64,000 nt of DNA from Catonella morbi ATCC 51271 (GTDB lineage Bacteria; Bacillota; Clostridia; Lachnospirales; Lachnospiraceae). Under the pieces are notes generated by a model. It saw nothing but the letters and a program-made list of their open reading frames with translations. It ran no database searches and was not told the DNA's origin. Shown here piece after piece: positions 36,683 through 45,974 of the stretch (position 1 is its first letter; every line of letters begins with the position of its first letter). A program made the translations under genes and the position numbers. The DNA is taken from assembly GCF_000160035.2 (NCBI RefSeq), contig NZ_KI535369.1, positions 63,733 to 127,732 of the forward strand. Reading direction: 5' to 3'.

Positions 36683-37501
36683 ATGTCATTATCAATAGAA
36701 ACAATAAAAAACAGAGTAAGTGTGCGTACATTTAATAAGAGTGCTATATCGGAGTCAGTTATTAAAGAAGTCAGGGACTATATCAATAAAGTTGACAATC
36801 CGTTCCGGATACCGATTGAATTTCAAATTTTAGATGCCAAAGAACATGGTCTCAGCAGTCCGGTAATTATCGGAGCAGACACCTATGTGGCAGCAAAGTA
36901 CAAAAAAGTACCAAAGGCAGAAATTGCTTTTGGATATGCTTTTGAAAAGTTTATTCTGTTTGCAACCTCGCTAGGCTTAGGAACGGTTTGGCTTGCTGCT
37001 ACTATTGACAGAAAGGCATTTGAAAAAGCAATAGAATTAAAAGAAGGCGAAGTTATGCCGGCAGTATCTCCTATAGGGTATGCGGCAAAAAAACGCTCTA
37101 TAAGAGAAAATCTTATGAGAAAAGGTATGAAGTCTGACGATAGATTATCATTTGAAAGACTGTTTTTTAAGGTAGATTTTCAGCATCCTCTAAAGGAATC
37201 AGAAGCCGGCAAATTATTGTTATCGTTGCAAATGCTTCGCCTGTCACCGTCTGCGACGAATAAACAGCCATGGAGAGTTGTTATAGATGGAAACAGGGTT
37301 CATTTTTACGAAGAGAAAACAAAGAGGTATGCAAAAGAAGATACAGGAGATATACAGAAGGTAGATCTTGGAATAGCAATCTGTCATTTTGAAATAGCAG
37401 CTAATGAGCAGAGTTTAAAAGGAAGTATAATTCAAAAGGATCCGGGAATTGCAGTTCCCGATAATACAGAATACATAGCAACTTATGAATTGGAGGAATA
37501 A
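36683..37501 (+). CDS. Nitroreductase family protein (TM1586 type)
   Basis: 272 residues. It has the PF14512-type nitroreductase pattern: an N-terminal SVRTFNKSAISESVI and a central FGYAFEKFILFATSLGLGTVWLAATIDRKAF. After the second half (MLRLSPSATNKQPWRVVIDGNRVHFYEEK) comes a KVDLGIAICHFEIAA helix. The SPSATNKQPWR segment is the FMN-binding signature. It would reduce nitro compounds, quinones or flavins with NAD(P)H. The stop codon is directly followed by the Rrf2 start (TAAATG). The promoter and operator upstream indicate repression by that regulator. Confidence 0.88.
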   Translation: MSLSIETIKNRVSVRTFNKSAISESVIKEVRDYINKVDNPFRIPIEFQILDAKEHGLSSPVIIGADTYVAAKYKKVPKAEIAFGYAFEKFILFATSLGLGTVWLAATIDRKAFEKAIELKEGEVMPAVSPIGYAAKKRSIRENLMRKGMKSDDRLSFERLFFKVDFQHPLKESEAGKLLLSLQMLRLSPSATNKQPWRVVIDGNRVHFYEEKTKRYAKEDTGDIQKVDLGIAICHFEIAANEQSLKGSIIQKDPGIAVPDNTEYIATYELEE

Positions 37502-37942
37502 ATGGATACTAAATTTTCATCAGCGATTCATACCCTAATCTTAATATCAGAAGCAGAAGTACCGATGAGTTCTGAACAAATTGCCGGCAGTGTAGGTACC
37601 AATGCCAGTTATATCCGAAAGCTTACTACGAGACTTAGCAAGGCGGAAATCATAGAAGGCCGTAGAGGTGTTAGCGGGTTTACTTTGAAAAAGAAGCCAA
37701 GTGAGATTACCCTGCTTGATATATATAAAGCAGTTATGGAAGTTAACGAGATTCATATTTTTGATATTCATCAGAACTCAAATGATATGTGTGTTGTGGG
37801 GCAGAACATTAAACCTGTGCTATCAGGTATGTTCAAGGAAATGGAAGAACAAGTTGAAATGCAATTAAAAGCTATGACGCTTGAGAATTGCATGGATATT
37901 ATGAAAAATAATATAAAACCCGGTAAAAACAGGAGAAAATAA
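37502..37942 (+). CDS. Rrf2 family transcriptional regulator (cluster-less type)
   Basis: 146 residues. The N-terminal winged helix is typical (SSEQIAGSVGTNASYIRKLTTRLSKAEIIEGRRGVSGFTLKKKPSEITLLDIYKAV). IscR-type members hold three Cys for an iron-sulfur cluster; here only single Cys occur at about 99 and 134, so it belongs to the YwnA/SaiR-like group that reads redox or small molecules. It is the second gene of a three-gene operon with oxidoreductases, touching both neighbours, and probably represses it through the palindrome at 36632-36644. Confidence 0.9.
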   Translation: MDTKFSSAIHTLILISEAEVPMSSEQIAGSVGTNASYIRKLTTRLSKAEIIEGRRGVSGFTLKKKPSEITLLDIYKAVMEVNEIHIFDIHQNSNDMCVVGQNIKPVLSGMFKEMEEQVEMQLKAMTLENCMDIMKNNIKPGKNRRK

Positions 37943-37943
37943 A

Positions 37944-38951
37944 ATGAAGGCAGCAGTATTAACACATTATAATAAAGAAAATACAAATCTTGAGATTAGA
38001 GATATATCTGTCCCAATTCCAAATGAAAATGAGGTGCTGGTAAAAATATATTCAGCAGCCGTCAATCCACTTGATAATATGATTGTCCGCGGAGAAGTTA
38101 AATTAATCGTGCCATATAAAATGCCATTAATACTGGGAAATGAATTTTCCGGTGTTGTTGAGAAAACAGGTACTTCCGTAACAAGGTTTAATATCGGAGA
38201 CAGAGTTTATGGAAGAATGCCACTTTCCAAGATAGGTACCTTTGCTGAATATGCAGCCATAGATGAAAATGCATTGGCAATCGTACCTGACTATCTTACC
38301 CATGATGAAGCTGCGACAGTTCCTCTTACGGCACTTACTGCAATGCAGGCATTTGAGATTATGAATGTCAAAGCAGATGAATCTGTATTTATTTCCGGAG
38401 GAACAGGTAGTCTCGGAGCAATGGCAATTCCGGTTGCAAAGAGTCTCGGACTTAGAGTTTATACAAACGGAAGTGCTGATAATGAGGAGCGTGTAAAAGC
38501 ACTCGGTGCAGATAGATTTATTGATTATAAAAAAGAAAACTATGCAGATGTTTTAAGTAATGTGGATTATGTTTTGGATACATTGGGAGATAAAGAGATT
38601 CCTAATGAATTTAAGGTACTTAAAGAAGGCGGTAAATTGGTGTCTTTAAGAGGTATGCCAAACGGAAGATTTGCAAAAAGAGTGGGGTTATCACCTTTCA
38701 AACAGTTTTTATTTAAAATTGCCGGAAGTAAATATGATAAGATGGCAGGCTTGAAAAATCAGACTTATGATTTTATATTTGTTCATGAAGATGGAAGACA
38801 ACTTGAGCAGATTGGTAAACTATTTAATGCAGAAAATCCGTTGGAAACATCTATAGATACTGTATTTACATTAGCGCAGGTGAATGAAGCTTTAGAAAAA
38901 GTTAAACAGGGCAGGTCAAAAGGAAAGACTGTCATCAAGATTGCGGAATAA
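37944..38951 (+). CDS. NADP-dependent quinone-reductase-like oxidoreductase (MDR, zinc-free)
   Basis: 335 residues. The N-terminal GroES-like domain (AAVNPLDNMIVRGE, LGNEFSGVVEKTG) is followed by a Rossmann domain with the nucleotide loop SGGTGSLGAMAI. The Cys/His pattern of zinc alcohol dehydrogenases is missing, which places it with quinone oxidoreductases. It starts one base after the Rrf2 stop. With the nitroreductase it forms a detoxification operon for electrophiles or quinones. The stretch 38952-39078 holds no gene. Confidence 0.9.
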   Translation: MKAAVLTHYNKENTNLEIRDISVPIPNENEVLVKIYSAAVNPLDNMIVRGEVKLIVPYKMPLILGNEFSGVVEKTGTSVTRFNIGDRVYGRMPLSKIGTFAEYAAIDENALAIVPDYLTHDEAATVPLTALTAMQAFEIMNVKADESVFISGGTGSLGAMAIPVAKSLGLRVYTNGSADNEERVKALGADRFIDYKKENYADVLSNVDYVLDTLGDKEIPNEFKVLKEGGKLVSLRGMPNGRFAKRVGLSPFKQFLFKIAGSKYDKMAGLKNQTYDFIFVHEDGRQLEQIGKLFNAENPLETSIDTVFTLAQVNEALEKVKQGRSKGKTVIKIAE

Positions 38952-39078
38952 GAGGGCTGTGATTTACGACTAGAATAATTGGAGATTAAGATATATACTG
39001 TCTAAAGAGTAAGTGTAATGATTCAAAAATATATTGGAAATGCGAATTTTAAGGATACAGACTTTTTAGGAGCCTAAT

Positions 39079-40188
39079 ATGGACAAATTAAAAGAATTTT
39101 GGACAGAACTGAAAGCAGATTATGAAAACAAGTATGAAATTCCGTTTTTAACAGATTATGATAAGTCTGTCCCGTACTTTGAGAAAATGGAAGAACTGCT
39201 GCTTGATATGCAAAAAGAAGAGGGAAAAAATGTAGAAATTGCTTGTTTGCTTGCTTCTGTTCGTATGGAGCTTAGAGACAGTTATGAGGATTGTGCCGGG
39301 TTGCTACTGGATTTTCTAGGTAAAAATGAGGAAGACTTATCTGATAACGACAAGGCAAGACTATATACAAATATCGGATATTATTCAGATTTTGAAACCT
39401 TGACACCTAAGTATTTGCTAAAAGCGGAAGAATTAAACTCTCCATATCCGGAGACATACGAGGGTTTGGGATTATACTATTTTAGCGAATATGAAAGTGA
39501 TAATGATGAAAAAAATCTCAAAAAAGCTTTAAAATATTTTGAAAAAACAAGTAAGATGTCTAATGATTATGCGAGCCTTTTTAATTATGGGGCAGCACTT
39601 TACGAAAATAAAGAGTACAAAGAGGCAAAAATACTTTTTGAAAATTTACTCTTAGAATATCCTAATAGAATGAGGCTGCTATTGTCAGTAGGATATTGTG
39701 AGCTATTTATGGGAAATAAGGAGAAAGCTCTTTTTTATCTTGCACAGGTGAAAGACGGTCAGGATGAAAACTATTCATTAAGTACAGATGATATATCTGA
39801 TTATCAGGTGTATGATGCCTATTATGTTTTGGATGAATATAATAAGTTCCTTAACGGGCTTAATGATGTAATATGTAAGTATTATACCGATGATTGGGAG
39901 CATTATTATTATACTCTATGGATAAAAAACCAGAAGGATAAATTTTATGACTTAGTTCAATCTACTATTCCGAAGTTGGAAGAGAACATAGAAGAAGCTA
40001 AGATTGATGATGATTATAATAGTCAGGAAGAAAAAGAGGAATATATTGCAAGTTACAAAGAAGATTTAGCAAAATATAAGGCTATGATTAAGAGGATAGA
40101 AGATGGCTGTAAAAAGCCAGAGATAAAACTTAGCCTATATCCTGAGTATAAATGTTTTCTGATAGACTGCCTTAGACATAAATTTTAG
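39079..40188 (+). CDS. Uncharacterised TPR-like helical protein
   Basis: 369 residues, acidic, no signal peptide or membrane segment. The centre has helical pairs with TPR character (YPETYEGLGLYYFSEYES, LKKALKYFEKTSKMSNDYASLFNYGAALYENKEYKEAKILFENLLLEYPNRMRLLLSVGYCELFMGNKEKALFYLAQV). The C-terminal third is rich in Lys, Glu, Asp and Tyr. It is probably a cytoplasmic scaffold or binding protein. It lies 62 bases upstream of a second uncharacterised gene in the same direction. I do not recognise a named family. Confidence 0.6.
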   Translation: MDKLKEFWTELKADYENKYEIPFLTDYDKSVPYFEKMEELLLDMQKEEGKNVEIACLLASVRMELRDSYEDCAGLLLDFLGKNEEDLSDNDKARLYTNIGYYSDFETLTPKYLLKAEELNSPYPETYEGLGLYYFSEYESDNDEKNLKKALKYFEKTSKMSNDYASLFNYGAALYENKEYKEAKILFENLLLEYPNRMRLLLSVGYCELFMGNKEKALFYLAQVKDGQDENYSLSTDDISDYQVYDAYYVLDEYNKFLNGLNDVICKYYTDDWEHYYYTLWIKNQKDKFYDLVQSTIPKLEENIEEAKIDDDYNSQEEKEEYIASYKEDLAKYKAMIKRIEDGCKKPEIKLSLYPEYKCFLIDCLRHKF

Positions 40189-40250
40189 GTTAAGGCAGGA
40201 TGTATAAAACTTTTTAACATAGATAATGATTGGAGTGTGAAGGAGAGGAC

Positions 40251-41219
40251 ATGAAAGAGTATATAAAACTATATCAAAAAATGAGAGAGGATTATTATAA
40301 AAAATGGGGTGCTTACTCTCATCCGCTGAGTCTTGCAGAATTTGTAAAGCTGAACCAAAATATTTTTAAGGAGCATTTGGAGGAAAAAGAGAACACCTCT
40401 AATCGGATATTAGCAACTAAGTTGTACATCAATCTTATTCTTGAAAAGATTAAATATTTTGCTTACTACATTGCCTTTAGTGAAGATGATTTTAGTAAGC
40501 TAAACGATGCTCTTTGGCAAAATGGAAGAACTGCTTTGCTTTGCGGAGGAATCAATCACAGCGGAACGCTCTATACAGCTAATATAGTAAACGGACTTAT
40601 TAACTGCTTTGCCTGCAATGATAATGATGTGGTCAAATCATTTGTTCCGGAGGAATTGCCACTACTCAAAGGAACTTTTTATACGAATAATGTAATTAAT
40701 CTGCTAAGTTCATTATACTATAAAAATGATAAAAAACTTCAAGAGGCAATTACAATAGCGGAAAAATTCTTATCAAAGAAAAAACTTTCAGGAATAGCAG
40801 AAAACTATGTCCGCTTTTTTATTTTCCTTGCAAAAAAGGATGCTGAGAGTTTAGGTGAATGTCTGCAAAAAATTTGTGAAGCATATCAAAAACAGGGATA
40901 TCCGATTGAAAAAATTGATAAATGCTTCGCTCCGGAAGTACATGGTTTTTATCATCTGATAAGATTTTTTGATGAGAGTCTTTTTGAAGAGGTAAAAATG
41001 CCTGAACATAAATGCTTTATAAAAGAATTTGAAGAATGGCAAAAGGAAAATGATTTCCCAAAGGGCAGACAATTTTACAGATATCAGGAAACACTGGATA
41101 ATGCAAATTTGATTTTGCAAAGCCCTATTCCGGTAATTCATTTATGTAAGGTTGACGGAACTCTGATGATGGATGTGGAAAAGTTTGCTGAAGAGCTAAG
41201 TGCTTCGGTGGTAAAATAA
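40251..41219 (+). CDS. Uncharacterised protein, possibly immunity-like
   Basis: 322 residues from the ATG at 40251, which has AAGGAGAGG just upstream; a TTG at 40230 in frame lacks a site. Helical throughout, no membrane segment. The pattern of long helices with motifs such as WQNGRTALLCGGINHSGTLYTANIVNGLINCFACND recalls Imm49-like immunity proteins, but the match is weak. Its last 24 bases overlap the convergent MATE gene on the other strand. No toxin gene is adjacent. Confidence 0.55.
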   Translation: MKEYIKLYQKMREDYYKKWGAYSHPLSLAEFVKLNQNIFKEHLEEKENTSNRILATKLYINLILEKIKYFAYYIAFSEDDFSKLNDALWQNGRTALLCGGINHSGTLYTANIVNGLINCFACNDNDVVKSFVPEELPLLKGTFYTNNVINLLSSLYYKNDKKLQEAITIAEKFLSKKKLSGIAENYVRFFIFLAKKDAESLGECLQKICEAYQKQGYPIEKIDKCFAPEVHGFYHLIRFFDESLFEEVKMPEHKCFIKEFEEWQKENDFPKGRQFYRYQETLDNANLILQSPIPVIHLCKVDGTLMMDVEKFAEELSASVVK

Positions 41220-42584
41220 CGAATGTGATTTAAAGGTATTCCTGACTACCCATACTGCCAGTAAAAATGCCAGTACATCTGCTGCAGGCTGTGCCATATA
41301 CAGTCCTCTCTGCCCAAAAACAAACGGAAGTGCAAACAACAGAGGAATATAAAATATCCCCTGTCTTGATACGGAAATGACAAGCGAAGAATAATATTTC
41401 CCGATATTCTGCATAAGCATGCTGCTTGTGGCAAAATAAGCCAGAAACGGAAGGCTAAAACATTGAAACCTAATTATCTCTGCACCTATACTTATTACCT
41501 CAACATTCCTTGATAAAACCATTGTAAGAGGACTTGCAAATACATATAAAATCAGTGCTGATACACTCATAAACACCGTACCTATGCTCACTGTATATTT
41601 AAATGCTTTTCTCACCCTCTCATACTGTTTTGCACCGTAATTCATGGCACATATAGGCTGGAAGCCCTGTCCCCAGCCTATTACCAGCCTGTATGAAAAT
41701 GCTGCAATCCTACTGCTTACAGCAAATGCCGCTATGACTTCCTCACTGAAGCTTGCTGCCGCCATATTTAATAAAACCAAAGCAAGACTTGTAATTCCCT
41801 GCCTTGCGAAATTGGGAAGCCCACCTACCAGGATATGATAAATATTTTCCCTCGTAAATCTCACCTGTTTCAAATTTAGGGCTATATTTCCATTCTTTCC
41901 GGTAAGTGCAAATAATACTGTCGCTCCGATTATCTGTCCAATCAAAGTCGCATAAGCAGCCCCTATAAAGCCAAGCTTAAATCCAAACATCAGCACCGGA
42001 TCTAAAATTATATTGGTGAGCATACCCGAAAGCAGTCCCTTCATACCATCTTTTACATTACCGCAAAGTCTGAACTGGTTATAGGTGACAAGGGAAAACA
42101 GCATAAAGGGTATGCTTATAGCTATAACTTTTAAGTATTCTTTTGTAAATATATGTAATTTTTCTGATGCAGAACCGCCTATAAATGAAGATAGCGGATT
42201 TAAAAATACAATTGAAAATACGGATAAAATCAATCCGCTTATCACAGCTATTACTACTGCTGTAGAAGAAAAAGCTTCAGCATCCTCATCCTTACCTTCT
42301 CCCAAACTTCTTGACATAGCATTACCGCTGCCATAACCAAACCAGAAGCCTATAGCCTGAATTACACTTATAAAGCTGAAAGCTATACCTATGGCTGCAG
42401 TCATTGATTTATTGCCAAGCATTCCTATGAAAAATGTGTCTGTAAGATTGTAAATAAGAGTTACCAGCATACCGATTATGGTTGGTATCGCCATTTTCAC
42501 AAGAAGAGGAAGCAGAGGGGCTGTAAGTATGTATTGCCTACGGCTTTCTTTTTTATCTTTATCATCTCTTGTTCCGTTATCCAT
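41196..42584 (-). CDS. MATE family efflux transporter
   Basis: 462 residues with twelve predicted helices in two bundles. The opening LTAPLLPLLVKMAIPTIIGMLVTLIYNLTDTFFIG and the central LLSGMLTNIILDPVLMFGFKLGFIGAAYATLIGQ are typical of NorM/DinF-like exporters, which expel cationic drugs against Na+ or H+. It is third in an operon behind a TetR regulator and a PEP-synthase-like gene. The C-terminus overlaps the convergent gene by 24 bp. Confidence 0.93.
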   Translation of the reverse strand: MDNGTRDDKDKKESRRQYILTAPLLPLLVKMAIPTIIGMLVTLIYNLTDTFFIGMLGNKSMTAAIGIAFSFISVIQAIGFWFGYGSGNAMSRSLGEGKDEDAEAFSSTAVVIAVISGLILSVFSIVFLNPLSSFIGGSASEKLHIFTKEYLKVIAISIPFMLFSLVTYNQFRLCGNVKDGMKGLLSGMLTNIILDPVLMFGFKLGFIGAAYATLIGQIIGATVLFALTGKNGNIALNLKQVRFTRENIYHILVGGLPNFARQGITSLALVLLNMAAASFSEEVIAAFAVSSRIAAFSYRLVIGWGQGFQPICAMNYGAKQYERVRKAFKYTVSIGTVFMSVSALILYVFASPLTMVLSRNVEVISIGAEIIRFQCFSLPFLAYFATSSMLMQNIGKYYSSLVISVSRQGIFYIPLLFALPFVFGQRGLYMAQPAADVLAFLLAVWVVRNTFKSHSLFYHRST

Positions 42585-42697
42585 GATAATGCTCCTTTTA
42601 TCTCACCTTAATTATCACTTATGTCTTGCTTGTCTCTTGTGCATATCTTAATCTGCTTGTCTTACTTACCTCTTATCTCATCCGTCTTAATTATTTC

Positions 42698-45157
42698 TTA
42701 TGCCTTACTGACCTCTCCCTTGTCACCATCTACCCTTATTCTGTCTCCATCCTTAAATTTTGCGGTTGCAAAGCCAACACCCAAAACCGCAGGTATTCCA
42801 TATTCTCTTGCAACTATGGCAGCATGGCTTAAGGCTGAACCGGTATCGGCAACCACAGCACCTGCAAGTCCGAAAAGAGGAGTCCACTCAGGATCCGTGA
42901 GATGGCAGACAAGGATATCCCCCTTGTTCATTTTATAAAATTCTTTCGGTTCTTTAATCAGTCTGGCTGTTCCTATTGCTATGCCTTTACTACCGCTGAC
43001 TCCTTTAAGTACCTCTCCGGAAACATCAAATGCAAGAGCTTTAGAAGCTTCCCACACCTTAACAGCAAGTGGATATTTTTGATTTCTTCTATTTATTTTT
43101 TCTTTGTCACTTTCACTTAAATACCCTCTTTTCAAGGCTTCTGTCAGTTCTTTATGAAAAAGATTGGCTATTCCCACACTATAATCTTCATCGCCAACTA
43201 ATAGGAAATTAGCCCTTTTGAGGCATTTTCTTACATAATAGAACAGGGTTTCCCAAAGATACTGGCTCTCCTCACGCACTATATGAAAATACCTGAAATA
43301 TTCGATTCTCTTTTTAATTTCAACATATTTCCGACCGGAAACTTTCTCTATCTCAGCTAATAGTCCGCTAAAGTCACCGGCGTCTTCTTTTTTATTATCT
43401 TCCTGTAAAATAAGCGGTTTCATTATATTTATAAGTCTGTCCGTATCTTCCAGGAAGGTCTTACCCTCAATACAATAGCAGTTATAGTCCGATTTAAAAC
43501 CATTTTTATTTAAAAATTCATCTGCAAGTTTTTTGAAATCAGGAAAAACTTTACAAATAGTTTCAAAGCTTTCTCCTGAAATTATTGCTTTCTTTAACAG
43601 ACCGGATTTTTTAACTTCCTTTGCCAGATTTTCCACATCTCTAGACACTACAGCGGTCTTGTTGTCTAAATTCCGGTAAAGGTCAAACACTGTATGTTCT
43701 GCATCTGCATTTTTTAATACCTTTTCCAAATCCTTATTCAGGGCAGAAGGGAAGAGTGCATATTTGAACCTGTCGTAACTGATTCTTTGTAATAAATCAA
43801 GACTGTAAACTAAAAACTCCCTGCATTCATCGGTGTCCATTTTTTCAAAATCAAGCCGTCTTAACTCACTGATTTCTTTTTCATACTGCATCATAAAGCT
43901 TTCGCATTTTCTTGCACAGTATTCATAATCCTTAAGCATTTTAATCATCTTAAACAGTTTAAATATCCGCCTGTTGATGCCCTTTACATCCTTTGGCAGA
44001 GTCTGGATACCGTCATCATCTATCTGCGGATTGGGATTTATCTTTATGCCGGCTTCATCAAAGATATTGGCTTTCTGGTTGTTTATGGCTGTCATATAGT
44101 CATAGTCAAGCGCTCTGTAAGCAAACGGCATTTTTTCAAGCATAAATGCCATCTGTTTTTTTACCATTTTTGAAATTTTACTGTTTTTAATGTAAGATTT
44201 AACTAACTCATCATCATAGTTATCCTTAATGGTGGTAATTGCTCTTGCCTGTAAAATATAGACTTCCCCGCCTCTTATAGCCCATTCGATATCACAAGGA
44301 TATCCATAATGCTTTTCTATAGCCTTTCCGACATTTACAAGTTCTTTCACTTCTCTTTCATTAAGAGAAGGTTTTTCCCTCATTTCCCTGCTTACATCCA
44401 CTTCAGTAGTATCTTTTTCTCCATAAATAATCTGAGTTTTCTTAGAGCCTATGGTTAAATGCTTAATCTTTCCGGACGTATCCGCTATATAGCTATCCGC
44501 AGTAACCCTGCCGCTTACAACGCTTTCTCCCAGACCGTAGCTTGCATTTATCTGCATTTCACAAACATTGTTATTAATCGGATTTAATGTAAATAATACT
44601 CCCGCCTTTTCACTTTCAACCATAGTCTGGACAACTACGGCTATTGCCACCGAAAGCTGATTATAACCCTGATTAGCCCTATAGCTTACCGCCCTGTTTC
44701 CCCAAAGAGAAGCATAACAGTCTATAATTCTGTTTACTGTCTCATCTGTTCCTCTTACATTAAGATAGGTTTCCTGCTGTCCTGCAAAGCTTGCATCCGG
44801 CAAGTCCTCAGCAGTAGCAGAAGAGCGGACAGCCACTCTTATATTTTCTCCGAGATTTTTATAAGCGGTCTTAACTTCATTTATTAGATTTTCAGACAGT
44901 TTTCCTTTCTTTATAAGAGTCCTGAATTTTTCCGCTGCCTTTAAGAGCTTTACTTCATCTTTACCTGCTTCCGTAAGCTCTTTTTCAAATATTTCTTCCA
45001 AACCGTTTATCCGAAGAAACTCTTTGTATTCATCGGCAGTTACCACAAAGCCCCTTGGCACATTTATCCCCGCAGAAACCATTTCTCCGAGATTTGCACC
45101 CTTTCCGCCTGCTGTCATAACATCATTTTTACTTATTTTGCTAAAATCAATTACCAT
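42698..45157 (-). CDS. PEP synthase / rifampicin phosphotransferase-like protein
   Basis: 819 residues. The N-terminal ATP-grasp domain is clear (GGKGANLGEMVSAGINVPRGFVVTADEY, VRSSATAEDLPDASFAGQQETYLNV, CDIEWAIRGGEVYILQARAITT). A helical middle region of about 350 residues follows, then a phosphohistidine swivel domain with GSALSHAAIVAREYGIPAVLG, whose His778 carries phosphate. It lacks the C-terminal TIM barrel of true PEP synthase and PPDK. The ATP-binding plus His-domain layout is that of rifampicin phosphotransferases and related antibiotic-modifying enzymes. Position between TetR and MATE genes supports a resistance role; the substrate is not shown. Confidence 0.8.
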   Translation of the reverse strand: MVIDFSKISKNDVMTAGGKGANLGEMVSAGINVPRGFVVTADEYKEFLRINGLEEIFEKELTEAGKDEVKLLKAAEKFRTLIKKGKLSENLINEVKTAYKNLGENIRVAVRSSATAEDLPDASFAGQQETYLNVRGTDETVNRIIDCYASLWGNRAVSYRANQGYNQLSVAIAVVVQTMVESEKAGVLFTLNPINNNVCEMQINASYGLGESVVSGRVTADSYIADTSGKIKHLTIGSKKTQIIYGEKDTTEVDVSREMREKPSLNEREVKELVNVGKAIEKHYGYPCDIEWAIRGGEVYILQARAITTIKDNYDDELVKSYIKNSKISKMVKKQMAFMLEKMPFAYRALDYDYMTAINNQKANIFDEAGIKINPNPQIDDDGIQTLPKDVKGINRRIFKLFKMIKMLKDYEYCARKCESFMMQYEKEISELRRLDFEKMDTDECREFLVYSLDLLQRISYDRFKYALFPSALNKDLEKVLKNADAEHTVFDLYRNLDNKTAVVSRDVENLAKEVKKSGLLKKAIISGESFETICKVFPDFKKLADEFLNKNGFKSDYNCYCIEGKTFLEDTDRLINIMKPLILQEDNKKEDAGDFSGLLAEIEKVSGRKYVEIKKRIEYFRYFHIVREESQYLWETLFYYVRKCLKRANFLLVGDEDYSVGIANLFHKELTEALKRGYLSESDKEKINRRNQKYPLAVKVWEASKALAFDVSGEVLKGVSGSKGIAIGTARLIKEPKEFYKMNKGDILVCHLTDPEWTPLFGLAGAVVADTGSALSHAAIVAREYGIPAVLGVGFATAKFKDGDRIRVDGDKGEVSKA

Positions 45158-45214
45158 AATCTGCCTTCTTTCTGATAAAAAGTTTTCCTGCTTAATAAGA
45201 TCTTCTGTCAGTTT

Positions 45215-45814
45215 CTAACGGTAATCTATATATTTCTCCACTGCACTGACAATAAAAGCTTTTAATATATCGTTAAAATACTCCTTTTCAAACTTATAAT
45301 AATTTGAAAATAGTACAAAGCTTCCTGTAAAGGTATTTATCAGTCCTTTTTCATCAACTTCTTTTACCGCACCTTTTTCCTTCCAGTAATTAGCTAACTT
45401 TTTAATAAACCCAATATAAAGATCACCTATTTCATAAGACTTACCTTCACTTTTTTTTGCCAGCATACTTAAAGCCTCTTTGTAAATGGGCTTGGTGTCA
45501 CATTTTTCCTTAAGGTCAATCGAATACTCGTAGATAATGTCCGAGAGAAACTTAATAGGATTATCAAGGGATTTACTAAAATGCTTCTCTATGGCGGCTA
45601 ATTTCTGAGCAGACCTGTACTGCATTACATCCAACAGAAGGGTATCTTTGTCCCTCCAGAAGTTATAAAAACTTCCCTGTGCTATGCCGACTCTGGTTGT
45701 AAGTTCCTTTATGTTAAGCCCCTTAGTTCCGCTTTCATGGAAAATCTCAAGGGCTGTATCCATCATTTTCTGCCTGATTTCAAGCTTTTCATCACTACTG
45801 AATGCCTTTGCCAT
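45215..45814 (-). CDS. TetR/AcrR family repressor
   Basis: 199 residues. The N-terminal helix-turn-helix is typical: IRQKMMDTALEIFHESGTKGLNIKELTTRVGIAQGSFYNFWRDKDTLL. The C-terminal ligand domain is divergent. It is the first gene of an operon with the PEP-synthase-like and MATE genes (57- and 113-base gaps). Its promoter carries two palindromes with the same core, so it is almost certainly autoregulated. Confidence 0.92.
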   Translation of the reverse strand: MAKAFSSDEKLEIRQKMMDTALEIFHESGTKGLNIKELTTRVGIAQGSFYNFWRDKDTLLLDVMQYRSAQKLAAIEKHFSKSLDNPIKFLSDIIYEYSIDLKEKCDTKPIYKEALSMLAKKSEGKSYEIGDLYIGFIKKLANYWKEKGAVKEVDEKGLINTFTGSFVLFSNYYKFEKEYFNDILKAFIVSAVEKYIDYR

Positions 45815-45823
45815 AATCTACCT

Positions 45824-45851
45824 CTATGAATATATTTATATTTATTCATAG
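45824..45851. promoter_or_regulatory. TetR operator 1: CTATGAATA-N10-TATTCATAG
   Basis: Perfect 9-bp arms overlapping the -10 box at its downstream edge. The core ATGAATA-N10-TATTCAT recurs in operator 2. Confidence 0.75.
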
Positions 45852-45878
45852 AATAACTCTTTAAAATGAAAAAGTCAA
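45850..45878 (-). promoter_or_regulatory. Promoter of the TetR operon
   Basis: On the - strand, TTGACT (45878-45873), 17-base spacer, TATTCT (45855-45850). Operator 2 covers the -35 box and operator 1 abuts the -10 box. Confidence 0.7.
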
Positions 45879-45907
45879 TGAATATTTTGAGTATTATTCA
45901 TTGACTT
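45872..45907. promoter_or_regulatory. TetR operator 2: AAGTCAATGAATA-N10-TATTCATTGACTT
   Basis: Perfect 13-bp arms with the same 10-base gap as operator 1 and the shared core ATGAATA/TATTCAT. Confidence 0.75.
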
Positions 45908-45974
45908 GAAATATAATAACTTTTTTCATAATACTATAGCATTAAATGCAATCTCACCTTTAAAACAGTCTCTC

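Noticed and set aside
42698-45157. True PEP synthase or pyruvate phosphate dikinase
   Set aside because: The C-terminal PEP-binding barrel is missing; the protein ends just after the phosphohistidine domain.
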